Part shown: piece by piece, positions 1-8,801 of the stretch
Position numbering within the stretch: position 1 is the first letter of the stretch
How the letters are laid out: each line of letters begins with the position of its first letter
NCBI GenBank assembly: GCA_947632025.1
Contig: CANRNN010000012.1
Span: forward strand, 1 to 52,786
DNA length: 52,786 nt
Direction: 5' to 3'
DNA from: an uncultured Clostridia bacterium
GTDB taxonomy: Bacteria > Bacillota > Clostridia > Oscillospirales > Ruminococcaceae
The notes under the pieces: model-generated
What the model saw: only the letters and a program-made list of their open reading frames with translations
The model's database searches: none
Told to the model about the DNA's origin: nothing
Made by a program: the position numbers and the translations under genes

Positions 1-390
1 ACAAAAACGGTCTACACGCCGAACACGAACGCGCTAACTCCTCTCGAAAGCGGAAATAACGACTTGACAAACGACGATAAAAATGATATAATTGAAGAAA
101 GAAAAAAGACCAACTGGGTCAAAGGTTCAAAAGGCAGGTTCGCAGGAAGCGTGCCGGTGTCGGGAGGAGGAAGAATTCCTATTCGTGAATACATACGGTT
201 GTGTCACGAAATAGTTACCGACCACCCCGAATATGAAGATGGAAGTCGCCACTTTTGTTATAACCGCGATTATTTTTATACTTTTACCGTAATTGAACCC
301 GGCTTATACAATTTTGAACAGATGATTAAAATTGAAGGAAACCGTGAAGAAATCAACAAAAGAAAGGCGGAATATGATGAACAAGACTGA
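1..390 (+). CDS. C-terminal part of an unidentified phage protein
   Basis: The reading frame is open from the first base of the window, so the start lies to the left and only about 129 residues are visible. The visible part is hydrophilic and contains a Lys/Gly-rich stretch (KGSKGRFAGSVPVSGGG, around residues 40-56) of a kind often seen near the C-termini of phage structural or head-morphogenesis proteins, followed by an aromatic-rich segment and a charged end. It overlaps the next gene by a few codons, as in compact phage operons. I do not recognise the family. A TTG at 64 could act as an internal start, but nothing favours it over read-through from the left. Confidence 0.5.
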   Translation, partial: TKTVYTPNTNALTPLESGNNDLTNDDKNDIIEERKKTNWVKGSKGRFAGSVPVSGGGRIPIREYIRLCHEIVTDHPEYEDGSRHFCYNRDYFYTFTVIEPGLYNFEQMIKIEGNREEINKRKAEYDEQD

Positions 391-646
391 TTTGAAAGAT
401 GACGAAAAAAAGTTAATTAAACTCTTAAAGGCGTATCCACATCCAAATCACAAGCTTGACGACCATAGAGGTCTTATCATATGCATTTCTCTCTCGGCAA
501 GTCAGAATGGTTGGACACGAGAATTTATCGGTATTTGTGAAAAAAATCCCGATGCTTCGTTCGACGAAATTCTTAATCTTATTATGACCCCCGAACGCTT
601 TCCTGCACTTGAAGTGGTCGACGACGAAACAAACGAAGATGAATGA
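374..646 (+). CDS. Small acidic phage protein upstream of the tape measure
   Basis: About 90 residues, mostly charged, with a very acidic C-terminus (EVVDDETNEDE). The start is the ATG at 374 or the one at 377; the weak purine-rich site AAAGGCGG just upstream suits 377 slightly better. A longer reading from 332 would overlap the previous gene much more. It sits where tail assembly chaperones normally lie, directly before the tape measure gene, but I see no clear chaperone signature and no sure slippery site. Its stop codon lies at the edge of a strong terminator hairpin. The function is unknown; a tail-assembly role is inferred from position only. Confidence 0.5.
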   Translation: MMNKTDLKDDEKKLIKLLKAYPHPNHKLDDHRGLIICISLSASQNGWTREFIGICEKNPDASFDEILNLIMTPERFPALEVVDDETNEDE

Positions 647-675
647 TCTGCCCTTCGGGGCAGATCTCCTTTTTT
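645..675 (+). terminator. Rho-independent terminator overlapping a stop codon
   Basis: A perfect 9-bp stem (GATCTGCCC, 645-653; GGGCAGATC, 658-666) is closed by a TTCG tetraloop and followed by TCCTTTTTT. It starts inside the stop codon of the upstream gene. It would separate transcription of the upstream genes from the tape measure, which is unusual inside a late phage operon. Confidence 0.8.
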
Positions 676-712
676 AATGCTCAGGAAAACTACTACAGAA
701 CACTGTGGTTAC

Positions 713-840
713 GGGGGACGCTGTCCCCCCGTTCTCCCTGCTTAAGGGCGCGTCCGCCCTTAAGAATCCGCGCGGACTTCGTCCGCTTCAGCTCGCGCTG
801 TGCGCGAGTTTTTTATTTTTATTTTTATTTTTATTTTTTT
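713..840 (+). repeat. Array of four perfect hairpins followed by an (ATTTTT)n tract
   Basis: Four tight palindromes follow each other: GGGGGAC/GTCCCCC (713-729, 3-base loop), CTTAAGGGCG/CGCCCTTAAG (741-764, 4-base loop), GCGGAC/GTCCGC (772-786, 3-base loop) and CTCGCGC/GCGCGAG (792-808, 3-base loop). The last runs into a T-rich tract of about 32 bases with a 6-base period of five Ts and one A, ending at the ribosome binding site AAAGGAG of the tape measure gene. With the terminator at 645-666 this makes five perfect hairpins in about 165 bases. The arrangement resembles an intergenic palindromic-unit cluster; the last hairpin alone would serve as a terminator. Confidence 0.8.
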
Positions 841-854
841 TGAAAGGAGCTATC

Positions 855-3800
855 ATGGCAGACGAACAGCGTAATCTTACAGCAAGCTTTGTCGCTGATA
901 CAAGCGGTTTCCCACCCGAAATAGACGAGCTTATTCAAAAACTGAAATCACTTAACGGCGAATTCCAAGATAATCAAACAAAACTTAAAGCCCTTGAAAG
1001 AGAGCTTAAAGAGTATCAACAAAAACTTGACGAGCTGAACCGTACCACCCGCAACGGTGCTGACGCAAATGAAGCACAGCTCCACCGGATGCATGAACTG
1101 AGCGACTCTATCGCAAACTGCAATACACAGATCGGCTCTCTCAGAGCCGCACAAACAAATATCCGTTCGCAGATAAATTCCACCAACCGCGAGCTGGTCG
1201 CGCAGCAGAACGCTCTCAACGGCACTCGCACTGTACTCTCGGAAGCTTCGGATTCCGCGCGAAGATTCGGCGATGTCCTCAAAGCGAACCTCGCTTCAAG
1301 CGTGGTCACGGCAGCGTTTCAAAAAACACTTAGCTTCTTCCGGAGCTTTGTTCAGGAGTGCTATAACGCGGGTGCGGCGTTCGATTCGGGAATGTCACAG
1401 GTCGCAGCGATATCCGGAGCGACGGGCAGTGATCTTGAAGCCCTCACCGATAAGGCAAAAGCCCTCGGAAGCTCGACAAAATTTACCGCGACCGAAGCCG
1501 CCGAGGCGCTGAATTATATGGCAATGGCAGGCTGGAAAACCGAGGATATGCTGTCGGGTATTGACGGCGTACTTGGTCTGGCTGCGGCTTCGGGAGAAGA
1601 TCTGGCGACGACCTCGGACATCGTGACAGACGCGCTTTCGGCATTCGGACTGTCCGCAAAGGACTGCGGGCATTTCGCGGACGTTCTCGCGGCGGCTTCC
1701 TCTAACGCCAATACAAACGTTTCGATGATGGGTGAAACGTTCAAGTATGCCGCGTCTATCGCGGGGGCTATGGGATATACGGCAGAGGACACGGCTCTTG
1801 CAATAGGGCTGATGGCAAACAGCGGGATAAAGGCGTCGCAGGCGGGTACCGCTCTCCGGGAGATCTTCACAGTCACGGCGAGCGACATCAAAGTCACGGG
1901 CGACGCCATAGGCGAGGTTATCGTAAAGACCCAGAATGCCGACGGCACTATGCGCGAATTTTCGGATATCCTCACCGACCTGCGTGCGGCATTTTCCGAG
2001 CTTACCGAAAGTGAAAAGTCCGCTGCTGCCGAATCCATTGCCGGCAAGAACGCAATGAGCGGTTTTCTGGCGCTTATGAACGCGGGAGAAGCAGACGTGC
2101 AGAAGCTTTCGGACGCTATAGCGAACTGCGACGGTATGGCGGCTTCTATGGCTGAAACCATGCAGGACAATCTTCAAGGCGCTGTGACGAAATTCAATTC
2201 GGCTCTGGAAGGCGTTCAGATAGCAGTATACGACAAATTTAAGGACGGCTGTACCGATGCGGTAAAAATCTTCACAGATGCCATGAATGACATAAGCGCG
2301 AGTGTTGAGAACGGCGGGCGGCTCGGTGATTCTATCGAAAACCTCGGCGAGAGCTTCGCGGACGCTGCGCGGGAGATAGCTCTGATTGTAAAGGAAGATC
2401 TGCCCGATTTTATAGACGGACTGTCAAAAGCTGTCACGTTTGTTATAGAATTCCGCGAAGAGATAGGCGCGGCAGCAGCGGGATTCGTGACGTTTAAGAG
2501 CGCTATGGCTGTAGGCAACATCGTGACGGCAGCTATCTCGTCTTTCAAGAAGCTCGCGACGACCACCAGAGAAGCTACGTCAGCACAGGAGGGCTTTAAC
2601 GCGGCGGCTTCCGCGAATCCTTACGGGCTTATAGCAGCGGGGGTCGGGATCGCGGTCGGGGCAATTACGGAGTTTGAAGCACATCTTGACGACTGCAACG
2701 AAAAAACATCCGACTTAATTTATACGGTCGGGAAGCTGACCGAAGCAACGGAAGAATATCGTGAAAAGGCAAGCACTATCGGAGAGATCTCACGGGAATT
2801 CGAGCGCATTACAAAATCCGAGGAGGATAATCAAAAGGTCACGGAGCAGCTTCGCAAGCTTCAGGACGAGCTTGTTGACAAATTCGGATATGAAGCGGAG
2901 GGAATAGACCTTGTTACAGACGCTTACGCCAATCAAGCGGATATTCTGGAACAGTTGAACGGTCTTAAAGATCAATATAACGAATATGCCGCAAAAAGCG
3001 CCGAATCGGGACTTGAAATGCTTAAAAAAGCAGAAAGCAATTCCACGGCAATAACCATTGATTCGGGAATGTTAAAAAACGAACAACTATTCGGTGAACT
3101 TGTATCGAACCCTAATCTGAATGTCCAAAAAGCACAGTCCGCAGCGGCAACCGGAGTTGGAAACGCATTAAGCGGTTTGACCGGAGTGGCAGGCGTGCTG
3201 ACAAAGATGATCGGCGGGAATAAAAAAACACTTTATCTCGAAGGCAGCTTTGAAGAGCGCGCTGACGACTTAAGGGAAATATACCGGTATCTGACTATTG
3301 AAAAGGGCTTGACAGCTTCGGATCCTACTGTGGCACAGGTAAACGAACTGCTGAAGCAGATGGAGCAGAATATACAGCTTGAAAAACAATATACCGATAT
3401 ACTCAACAATAGTCCAACGTCCAATGCTTATGATTATGATCCGAATTTTGTAGGACCGAGGCAGTTGACCGGCACATCTCAAAAAAGCTCACAGTCCGCC
3501 GACGCTAAAGCTTCCAAAACACAAGATGAGGACGTGAAATCTCTTAAAACATACGACGAGGACGCTTTCAACGAGCAGAAGAAACTTCTCGACGCAAAGC
3601 ATCAAGCGGGATACCTTTCTGAACAGGAATATTACGACCAGCTTAAAGCTCTCCGTGACAAGTATTTACAGGAGGATACTCTTGCATGGTATAATGCGAC
3701 AGCGGCGATAAACTCGATTTACGACAAATGGACGAGTGCGGCAGTCAAATCAACATCTACGGTCAAATCCTCTCTCGATGAAGTCCAAACAGCGTATAAG

Positions 3801-4292
3801 CGCACTTTGGAAGCCATTGACGCCGAAATAGAACGGCATAACCGAGAAAAATCCGACCTCGAATTTCAAGAGCAGATAAACGCTATTGACGAGAAACTTA
3901 ACTACGGGAGGCTTGATGACTTCTCGAAATACGAGCTTGAAAAAGAGCGGCAGCGGCTTATTGACGAACACAACGAGGTGCTGTATTCACGTCAAGCCGA
4001 AGATGCAAAGAGCCTTGTTTCCGATGCTTACGACGCACAGCAGCTTCTGAAGAACGCAGATTACGGCACAAAGGAATATACACTTGCTGTGGGGGATTAT
4101 ACCGAGAAACTGGAGGAACTGACAACAGCGCTGCGCGGCATTATGGGTGTTCAGAACAATTCCACGACCAACAACACGAGCATTGACGAAAGTACGAGAA
4201 ATCAATTCGTGAATGTTGTGCTGCAAGCGGCAAACCGCTCCAACGAGCAGCTTGTAGATGAGCTTATAAAAGCACTGCACAGCGGGATCTGA
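855..4292 (+). CDS. Phage tail tape measure protein (TP901 type)
   Basis: This protein sets tail length in long-tailed phages and is packed inside the tail tube. The 1145-residue product has a charged coiled-coil N-terminus (about 20-140). The TP901-type core follows (about 175-420), with the typical run on the theme SQVAAISGATGSDLEAL, KALGSSTKFTATEAAEAL, YMAMAGW and GIKASQAGTALREIF. A hydrophobic Ala/Gly-rich stretch lies near 555-610 and a long charged helical C-terminus closes the protein. The ATG at 855 is chosen because AAAGGAG lies 6 bases before it; the open frame extends to 705 but that part runs through the hairpin array. It is followed at 48 bases by the distal tail gene, the standard order for siphovirus tails. 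Confidence 0.93.
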   Translation: MADEQRNLTASFVADTSGFPPEIDELIQKLKSLNGEFQDNQTKLKALERELKEYQQKLDELNRTTRNGADANEAQLHRMHELSDSIANCNTQIGSLRAAQTNIRSQINSTNRELVAQQNALNGTRTVLSEASDSARRFGDVLKANLASSVVTAAFQKTLSFFRSFVQECYNAGAAFDSGMSQVAAISGATGSDLEALTDKAKALGSSTKFTATEAAEALNYMAMAGWKTEDMLSGIDGVLGLAAASGEDLATTSDIVTDALSAFGLSAKDCGHFADVLAAASSNANTNVSMMGETFKYAASIAGAMGYTAEDTALAIGLMANSGIKASQAGTALREIFTVTASDIKVTGDAIGEVIVKTQNADGTMREFSDILTDLRAAFSELTESEKSAAAESIAGKNAMSGFLALMNAGEADVQKLSDAIANCDGMAASMAETMQDNLQGAVTKFNSALEGVQIAVYDKFKDGCTDAVKIFTDAMNDISASVENGGRLGDSIENLGESFADAAREIALIVKEDLPDFIDGLSKAVTFVIEFREEIGAAAAGFVTFKSAMAVGNIVTAAISSFKKLATTTREATSAQEGFNAAASANPYGLIAAGVGIAVGAITEFEAHLDDCNEKTSDLIYTVGKLTEATEEYREKASTIGEISREFERITKSEEDNQKVTEQLRKLQDELVDKFGYEAEGIDLVTDAYANQADILEQLNGLKDQYNEYAAKSAESGLEMLKKAESNSTAITIDSGMLKNEQLFGELVSNPNLNVQKAQSAAATGVGNALSGLTGVAGVLTKMIGGNKKTLYLEGSFEERADDLREIYRYLTIEKGLTASDPTVAQVNELLKQMEQNIQLEKQYTDILNNSPTSNAYDYDPNFVGPRQLTGTSQKSSQSADAKASKTQDEDVKSLKTYDEDAFNEQKKLLDAKHQAGYLSEQEYYDQLKALRDKYLQEDTLAWYNATAAINSIYDKWTSAAVKSTSTVKSSLDEVQTAYKRTLEAIDAEIERHNREKSDLEFQEQINAIDEKLNYGRLDDFSKYELEKERQRLIDEHNEVLYSRQAEDAKSLVSDAYDAQQLLKNADYGTKEYTLAVGDYTEKLEELTTALRGIMGVQNNSTTNNTSIDESTRNQFVNVVLQAANRSNEQLVDELIKALHSGI

Positions 4293-4339
4293 CCGCGCTT
4301 TTTTTATGCCCTTTTTCAGTAGACCGAATGGAGGTCATT

Positions 4340-5158
4340 ATGCAAAAAATCACTTATACCAATTACCTCAACGGTTTGTCGGCAACATTTTCAAACCGCG
4401 ACCCGCAGAGGTTTCTTGCAGATTTCGACGGCAATTCCGTGTCAGCGACTGCTATCGCTTATAAACCCGCCGAATTCGACGGGCAGCGCTTTATTTCCGC
4501 AAACCTGAATGCCCGAACGATCACGTTTTCCGCACAATGGAGCGTTATCGGCTATAGCGGCAGGTTCTCGGACAGTGCCGCCTTCGCCGTGTGGGAGGAC
4601 CTTCAAAAGGTGTTCGTCCCCGGACAATACGGGAAACTTGTCTGGACAAACGGACGGGGAAAAACGCGCTTTATTGAGTGCCGCACAGAGGCAACACCCA
4701 AACTTACACAGAAATTTCCCCACGTCCTCGGCGCGGATTTTAAGCTTATAGCGGATCTGCCCTACTGGCAGGACGAAAAAGAGAACGTGTTCGTTTTTCC
4801 CAGACCTCACAGTTTGCACAATACTGTTGTAAACGGCTGTGGTATACCTGTGCCGTTCATTTTTATGTGCGAACGAGGATTCCCGTATTTCGGCAGATCC
4901 AATAGCGCGTCGGGCGTGGATAATGAAACGCTGACTCTGATCCCCGACGGAAGCGAACAGAACGAACCCGTCGTGATAGATACGGGTGCGCGTACAGTCA
5001 CGATCGGCGGCAAGCCCGCGGAAAAGTATCTCACTTCCGCTGCCGAATTTTTCTCGCTTAATACCGGGGAAAATGACTTTTTCTGCACGGACGCCAACGG
5101 AGATCTCGGAGAATGTAAGCTGATATGGCACGACCACTATCTGGGCGTAAACGCCTGA
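4340..5158 (+). CDS. Phage distal tail protein (Dit family)
   Basis: A 272-residue protein between the tape measure and the tail hub, the usual place of the distal tail protein that joins the tail tube to the baseplate. The N-terminus (QKITYTNYLNG) and the sequence around FSAQWSVIGYSGRFSDSAAF, plus a middle segment with LPYWQDEKENVF, fit the siphovirus tail component/Dit family. The start is the ATG at 4340, preceded by GGAGGTC at 4330; an upstream ATG at 4328 would put the ribosome binding site inside the gene. Family assignment comes from order, size and general resemblance, so it is likely but not certain. Confidence 0.75.
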   Translation: MQKITYTNYLNGLSATFSNRDPQRFLADFDGNSVSATAIAYKPAEFDGQRFISANLNARTITFSAQWSVIGYSGRFSDSAAFAVWEDLQKVFVPGQYGKLVWTNGRGKTRFIECRTEATPKLTQKFPHVLGADFKLIADLPYWQDEKENVFVFPRPHSLHNTVVNGCGIPVPFIFMCERGFPYFGRSNSASGVDNETLTLIPDGSEQNEPVVIDTGARTVTIGGKPAEKYLTSAAEFFSLNTGENDFFCTDANGDLGECKLIWHDHYLGVNA

Positions 5159-5172
5159 AAGGAGGCAGCTGT

Positions 5173-7692
5173 ATGATTTTTTTGATTTACAATCTAAATG
5201 AGCGGGGATATTTCGAGCGTAGGGGTGCTGTCACGGACGCCATTGAATTCAACTATGATATGTATTTCTGCGGTGTAGGCTCGTTCACGCTGACAGTGCC
5301 GAGAAATACGCGTGACGCGGACAAGATCGCCGTGAATTCCTGCCTTTACAAAACAAGAACGGATTTTCAGGAGATAACAAGACCTGCTGACTTATTTATC
5401 ATCAAGGATATTATAGAGGAAAACGACTGTCTGAAAATCACGGGCTATGATATGAACGGGCTTTTGCTTGACAGGCTGACGCTTTATCCGCAGGACGCCG
5501 ATAAGGATATTCAGAGCGGCTGGACAAGCGAGATCGTGTATCACTACGTTGATTACAACTGCATTTCCTCGCCCGAAGCCGAAAGGAATTATCCCGGTCT
5601 TATTATACCGCAGATGTTGAGTTTACAAATGCCGAATCTTCTGGGAACGACTCAACTGGGCATCCCTAACGACAGCGCGTCGCCGCGTCTGGCGTGTCTG
5701 GCTGATGTCGTAGCGGATATTCTCGGCTCACAGAAGCTCGGTTACAGAATACGGGAAAGCCCGCTGAAAGGCGAAGCAGGACAAGACGAGCTGGAGCTGA
5801 TGTTCATTGTACTGCCGAGTATTGACCGCACGAAAAATCAGAAGGAAGTCGAACCTGTTACGCTTTCGCTGGAGCGTGGAAACGTCGCGGAAATTCAGCG
5901 TGAAACGGGTATCACCGCCGACAAGAACACGTTCTACTGTGAGCTGGATTCGGGCGCGGTGCAGTGCTACAACAAGAAATACGAGGAAGATACCGAAGCA
6001 TCTCCCGCTGCAAGCTATGACCGCCGCGAAGAGTATCTGCGGCTTGGCTGTGAGTTGCCGGAAATGGAGATCTATGCAGAACACGAGATCGCCGACCGCT
6101 ATCGCCCGACCGATTCACTTACGATAACAGCAGGAAATCCTCTCGATTTTCAGAGTTCGTACAGACTTGTCACTCAAGTGCATCCTGAAGATTACGGGGG
6201 CGGATATTTTCTCGGCGATATCGTAACGGTCTATGACCGCAAGCATTCCGCCGTGCTTGAAAGCATAATTTCGGCGGCTTCGATAAAGCAAACGGCGACA
6301 GAATATTCCGTAAAGATCACACTTGGCGACGCAAAGCCCAAGCTGCTTGACAGTTACGCGAAAAAGAACGACGCAAATTCCGCAGCGCTGCGTAATGCGG
6401 GTGTGGGTGTCGGGCAGTTTTCCGCACTTGACAAGACCAGTGAGATTTTTAACGGCTATACACAGAATACGGCGGGCGTAAAGGGGAAGTCGTGTTTTGC
6501 CACTGCGCGGGGTTTCGGTACGACCGCAACAGGATATACCGCCACCGCAGAGGGACAAAGCACCACCGCAAGCGGCGATTGCTCTCACGCGGAAGGATAC
6601 CGCACAACAGCCGAGGGAAAGTATTCAAGCGCAGGAGGCATGAACAGCACAGCAAGCGGAATGGCAGCTTCGGCGTGGGGCAGCGGTACTACCGCAGGCG
6701 GAGATTATTCCCGTGCCGAGGGAATGTCCTGCTCGGTCGGCGCAGGCTGCACTGCGTCCACGGCGTCGGGTTATATGAATAAGATATCGGACGTAAGTTT
6801 ATATTCCGATGTCAGTGGACAGTCAAACATCATATCGGGAGGACGAAGCTCCTGTGCCGATGGGCAGGGAAACAATGTGACCGATTCAAACAACTCTCAT
6901 GCGGGAGGTATGGGAAATAAGCTGTCAAGCTGTTCGGAAACAGAAGTGTCGGGCAACGGCAACACTGTGACAAGCGCAACGACGGCAAATGTCCACGGTA
7001 TGAATAATAATACCACGGGCGGAAACTCGATGAGCGTTTTCGGTATGATGAATACTACAACAGGAGGTACGGCAGATTTTATAGCGGGTATGTCAAATTA
7101 CGTTGAACAAAGCTCGATGTGCCTTATCGGCGGAATGAGCAACAACGTACAAGGCGAAAATTTCTCGCTCGCTGCCGGCAACGGAATAAAGCTTCAGGGT
7201 GGTCAAGGACGCGCTATATTTGGCTCTTACAACGAGGATGCGGAAGATATTGTGTTCGCGGTCGGAGGCGGAAAATCTGACGCAGACCGAAAAAACCTCT
7301 TCTGGGGCGATAAAGACGGAAATTTTTACATTTCTAACGCGCTGTATATCAACGGCGAGAAATTCAGCGGTGGAGGCTCTGGCGGCGGAGGCGGTGGCGA
7401 GGGCGGCGTAACGCAAGAATACGTTGATACACAGGACGCGGCAACGCTTAATGCCGCAAAAGAATACACGGACGCGCTCGCCGATCTGATTAAAGCGCTT
7501 GCAGCCGCTGTTACAAACCTGCAGACTGAGAACAGCAATATGCGTGGGACAATTGCAAGCCTTGAAAGCCGCGTGAGCGCACTCGAAGCAGGCAGTGGCG
7601 GCAGCGGTGAGGCAGGCGTTCTCACAGACGGCACAGCCGAAATACAAACGGTTATTGACTACACAATGTGCGAAATTTTAGAGGAGGAATAG
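5173..7692 (+). CDS. Phage tail hub (Gp37-like) fused to YadA-like beta-roll repeats
   Basis: An 839-residue tail protein. The first ~410 residues look like the ReqiPepy6 Gp37-like hub/endopeptidase tail family (start MIFLIYNLNERGYFERRG; later DRYRPTDSLTITAGNPLDFQ and DIVTVYDRKH). From about 440 to 660 it carries a chain of short repeats of the trimeric-adhesin head type, with alternations such as TTATGY, TATAEGQ, TTASGD, HAEGYRTTAEGK, and later Asn-rich variants (GMNNNTTGG). Then come a Gly-rich linker (GGGSGGGGGGEGG, near 735), a heptad-like coiled coil (about 750-815) and a second Gly-rich hinge. This suggests a trimeric, surface-exposed host-binding part. The ATG at 5173 follows GGAGGC at 5161; the frame is open from 5125. 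Confidence 0.8.
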   Translation: MIFLIYNLNERGYFERRGAVTDAIEFNYDMYFCGVGSFTLTVPRNTRDADKIAVNSCLYKTRTDFQEITRPADLFIIKDIIEENDCLKITGYDMNGLLLDRLTLYPQDADKDIQSGWTSEIVYHYVDYNCISSPEAERNYPGLIIPQMLSLQMPNLLGTTQLGIPNDSASPRLACLADVVADILGSQKLGYRIRESPLKGEAGQDELELMFIVLPSIDRTKNQKEVEPVTLSLERGNVAEIQRETGITADKNTFYCELDSGAVQCYNKKYEEDTEASPAASYDRREEYLRLGCELPEMEIYAEHEIADRYRPTDSLTITAGNPLDFQSSYRLVTQVHPEDYGGGYFLGDIVTVYDRKHSAVLESIISAASIKQTATEYSVKITLGDAKPKLLDSYAKKNDANSAALRNAGVGVGQFSALDKTSEIFNGYTQNTAGVKGKSCFATARGFGTTATGYTATAEGQSTTASGDCSHAEGYRTTAEGKYSSAGGMNSTASGMAASAWGSGTTAGGDYSRAEGMSCSVGAGCTASTASGYMNKISDVSLYSDVSGQSNIISGGRSSCADGQGNNVTDSNNSHAGGMGNKLSSCSETEVSGNGNTVTSATTANVHGMNNNTTGGNSMSVFGMMNTTTGGTADFIAGMSNYVEQSSMCLIGGMSNNVQGENFSLAAGNGIKLQGGQGRAIFGSYNEDAEDIVFAVGGGKSDADRKNLFWGDKDGNFYISNALYINGEKFSGGGSGGGGGGEGGVTQEYVDTQDAATLNAAKEYTDALADLIKALAAAVTNLQTENSNMRGTIASLESRVSALEAGSGGSGEAGVLTDGTAEIQTVIDYTMCEILEEE

Positions 7693-7694
7693 AT

Positions 7695-8342
7695 ATGGCT
7701 ATACAGTCGATACTGATACCCGCGCAGGAAAGCGCTGAGGCTTTGACAAAGGCTTTGGCACAAACATTGCAAGAAGCTTTGGGAGAGGACTGGACTTACA
7801 GCGACGAATCCGCGGTTACTGTTACCAATTCAAGCGGACTGGGGATAGAACTTTTCACATATTCAAGCAGGAGAACAGACATTTATCTTATAAACTCCCA
7901 AAGTGTGCGTCTAAACACAAATGTTACTATTGAATATACCGCCAACAACTCATATTATTTGGATATACAAAAAAATATGAGCGGTGCTTTTGCAATAGGA
8001 TATCGGAAATCAGACGCGGCAGTTAAATTTAATATCGCCTGTGTAAAAAATAATAAATCGGGGATTTGGAATATATTGCGTATGTATTCTAACACCTGTC
8101 AAATATTAAACACAAACGAAAATAAAGAATATAGTTTTACATATTTGTGTCTGACAAATAGTGCCTTTTCGATGTGCAAAGCACCGGACATAAGGCAGGG
8201 CGGGCTTTTTGACGAGCTATATATTGTACTTAGTGCGCCTGTTTCGGTCGGTAGTTTGCCAAGCGAGGTGTCTTTTGACGGCAAAAAATATGTAATAATA
8301 ACTGGAAGTTCGGGTGGTGCGTGTGCACTGCTTGAAGCATAA
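7695..8342 (+). CDS. Unidentified phage tail-associated protein
   Basis: A 215-residue protein starting at ATG 7695, which follows GAGGAGGAAT and lies 2 bases after the hub stop codon. The N-terminal 35 residues look helical and amphipathic (AQESAEALTKALAQTLQEAL); the rest is rich in Ser, Thr, Asn, Tyr and alternating hydrophobics, as in a beta-sandwich. It is richer in A+T and AT-ending codons in its middle part than its neighbours, which is common for receptor-binding or tip modules exchanged among phages. I do not recognise the family. Position between the hub and the holin suggests a tail-tip or fibre-accessory role. Confidence 0.6.
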   Translation: MAIQSILIPAQESAEALTKALAQTLQEALGEDWTYSDESAVTVTNSSGLGIELFTYSSRRTDIYLINSQSVRLNTNVTIEYTANNSYYLDIQKNMSGAFAIGYRKSDAAVKFNIACVKNNKSGIWNILRMYSNTCQILNTNENKEYSFTYLCLTNSAFSMCKAPDIRQGGLFDELYIVLSAPVSVGSLPSEVSFDGKKYVIITGSSGGACALLEA

Positions 8343-8369
8343 CAAACAAAAGAATAGGAGGAATTGATA

Positions 8370-8801
8370 ATGACAAAGGTAATTGAATTTTTCAAGGCGT
8401 TTTTTACTGCTCTGGGCGGATTTTTCGGCTGGTTTTTCGGAGGAACGGACGGATTTTTGTATGCGCTTATAGCTTTTGTCGTACTCGATTATATCACAGG
8501 TGTAATGTGCGCGGTAAACGACAGGAAACTCTCGTCGGAAATAGGTTTCCGCGGGATTTGCAAGAAAGTGCTGATCTTTATGATGGTCGGTATGGGTAAT
8601 ATTCTTGACGTTTACATAATAAAAAACGGCGCTGTTATACGCACGGCAGTTATTTTCTTTTACATAGCAAACGAGGGAATATCACTGCTTGAAAACGCGG
8701 GACGACTGGGACTTCCCATTCCGAAAAAAATAATTTCAGCATTAGAACAACTCAAAAAGAAAGGTGACGATGAAAATGACAGCAATGATGAAAGGGATTG
8801 A
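8370..8801 (+). CDS. Phage holin (toxin-secretion/lysis holin type)
   Basis: A 143-residue membrane protein that would form the membrane lesion releasing the endolysin. It has an N-terminal hydrophobic stretch with aromatic repeats (FFTALGGFFGWFFGG), then YALIAFVVLDYITGVMCAV, a Lys/Arg-rich segment with FRGICKKVLIFMMVGMGNILD, and a further hydrophobic segment ending in NEGISLLENAGRLG, all typical of the phage lysis/toxin-secretion holin family. The ATG at 8370 follows AGGAGG at 8357; a TTG at 8364 is in frame but too close. Its 3' end overlaps the lysozyme start by 32 bases, so the two lysis genes are coupled. Confidence 0.88.
   Translation: MTKVIEFFKAFFTALGGFFGWFFGGTDGFLYALIAFVVLDYITGVMCAVNDRKLSSEIGFRGICKKVLIFMMVGMGNILDVYIIKNGAVIRTAVIFFYIANEGISLLENAGRLGLPIPKKIISALEQLKKKGDDENDSNDERD

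Noticed and set aside
374-675. Programmed frameshift of a tail assembly chaperone pair
   Set aside because: The place is right, but I found no sure slippery heptamer joining this gene to a downstream frame, and a strong terminator follows the stop.
643-843. Plus-strand frame before the tape measure gene
   Set aside because: It runs through the hairpin array and the T tract and has no domain; its composition only reflects the palindromes.
6490-7150. Regularly repeated segments that could suggest a CRISPR or a diversity-generating template
   Set aside because: The repetition is at protein level (beta-roll motifs) within a coding frame; there are no conserved DNA repeats with spacers and no reverse transcriptase in the window.
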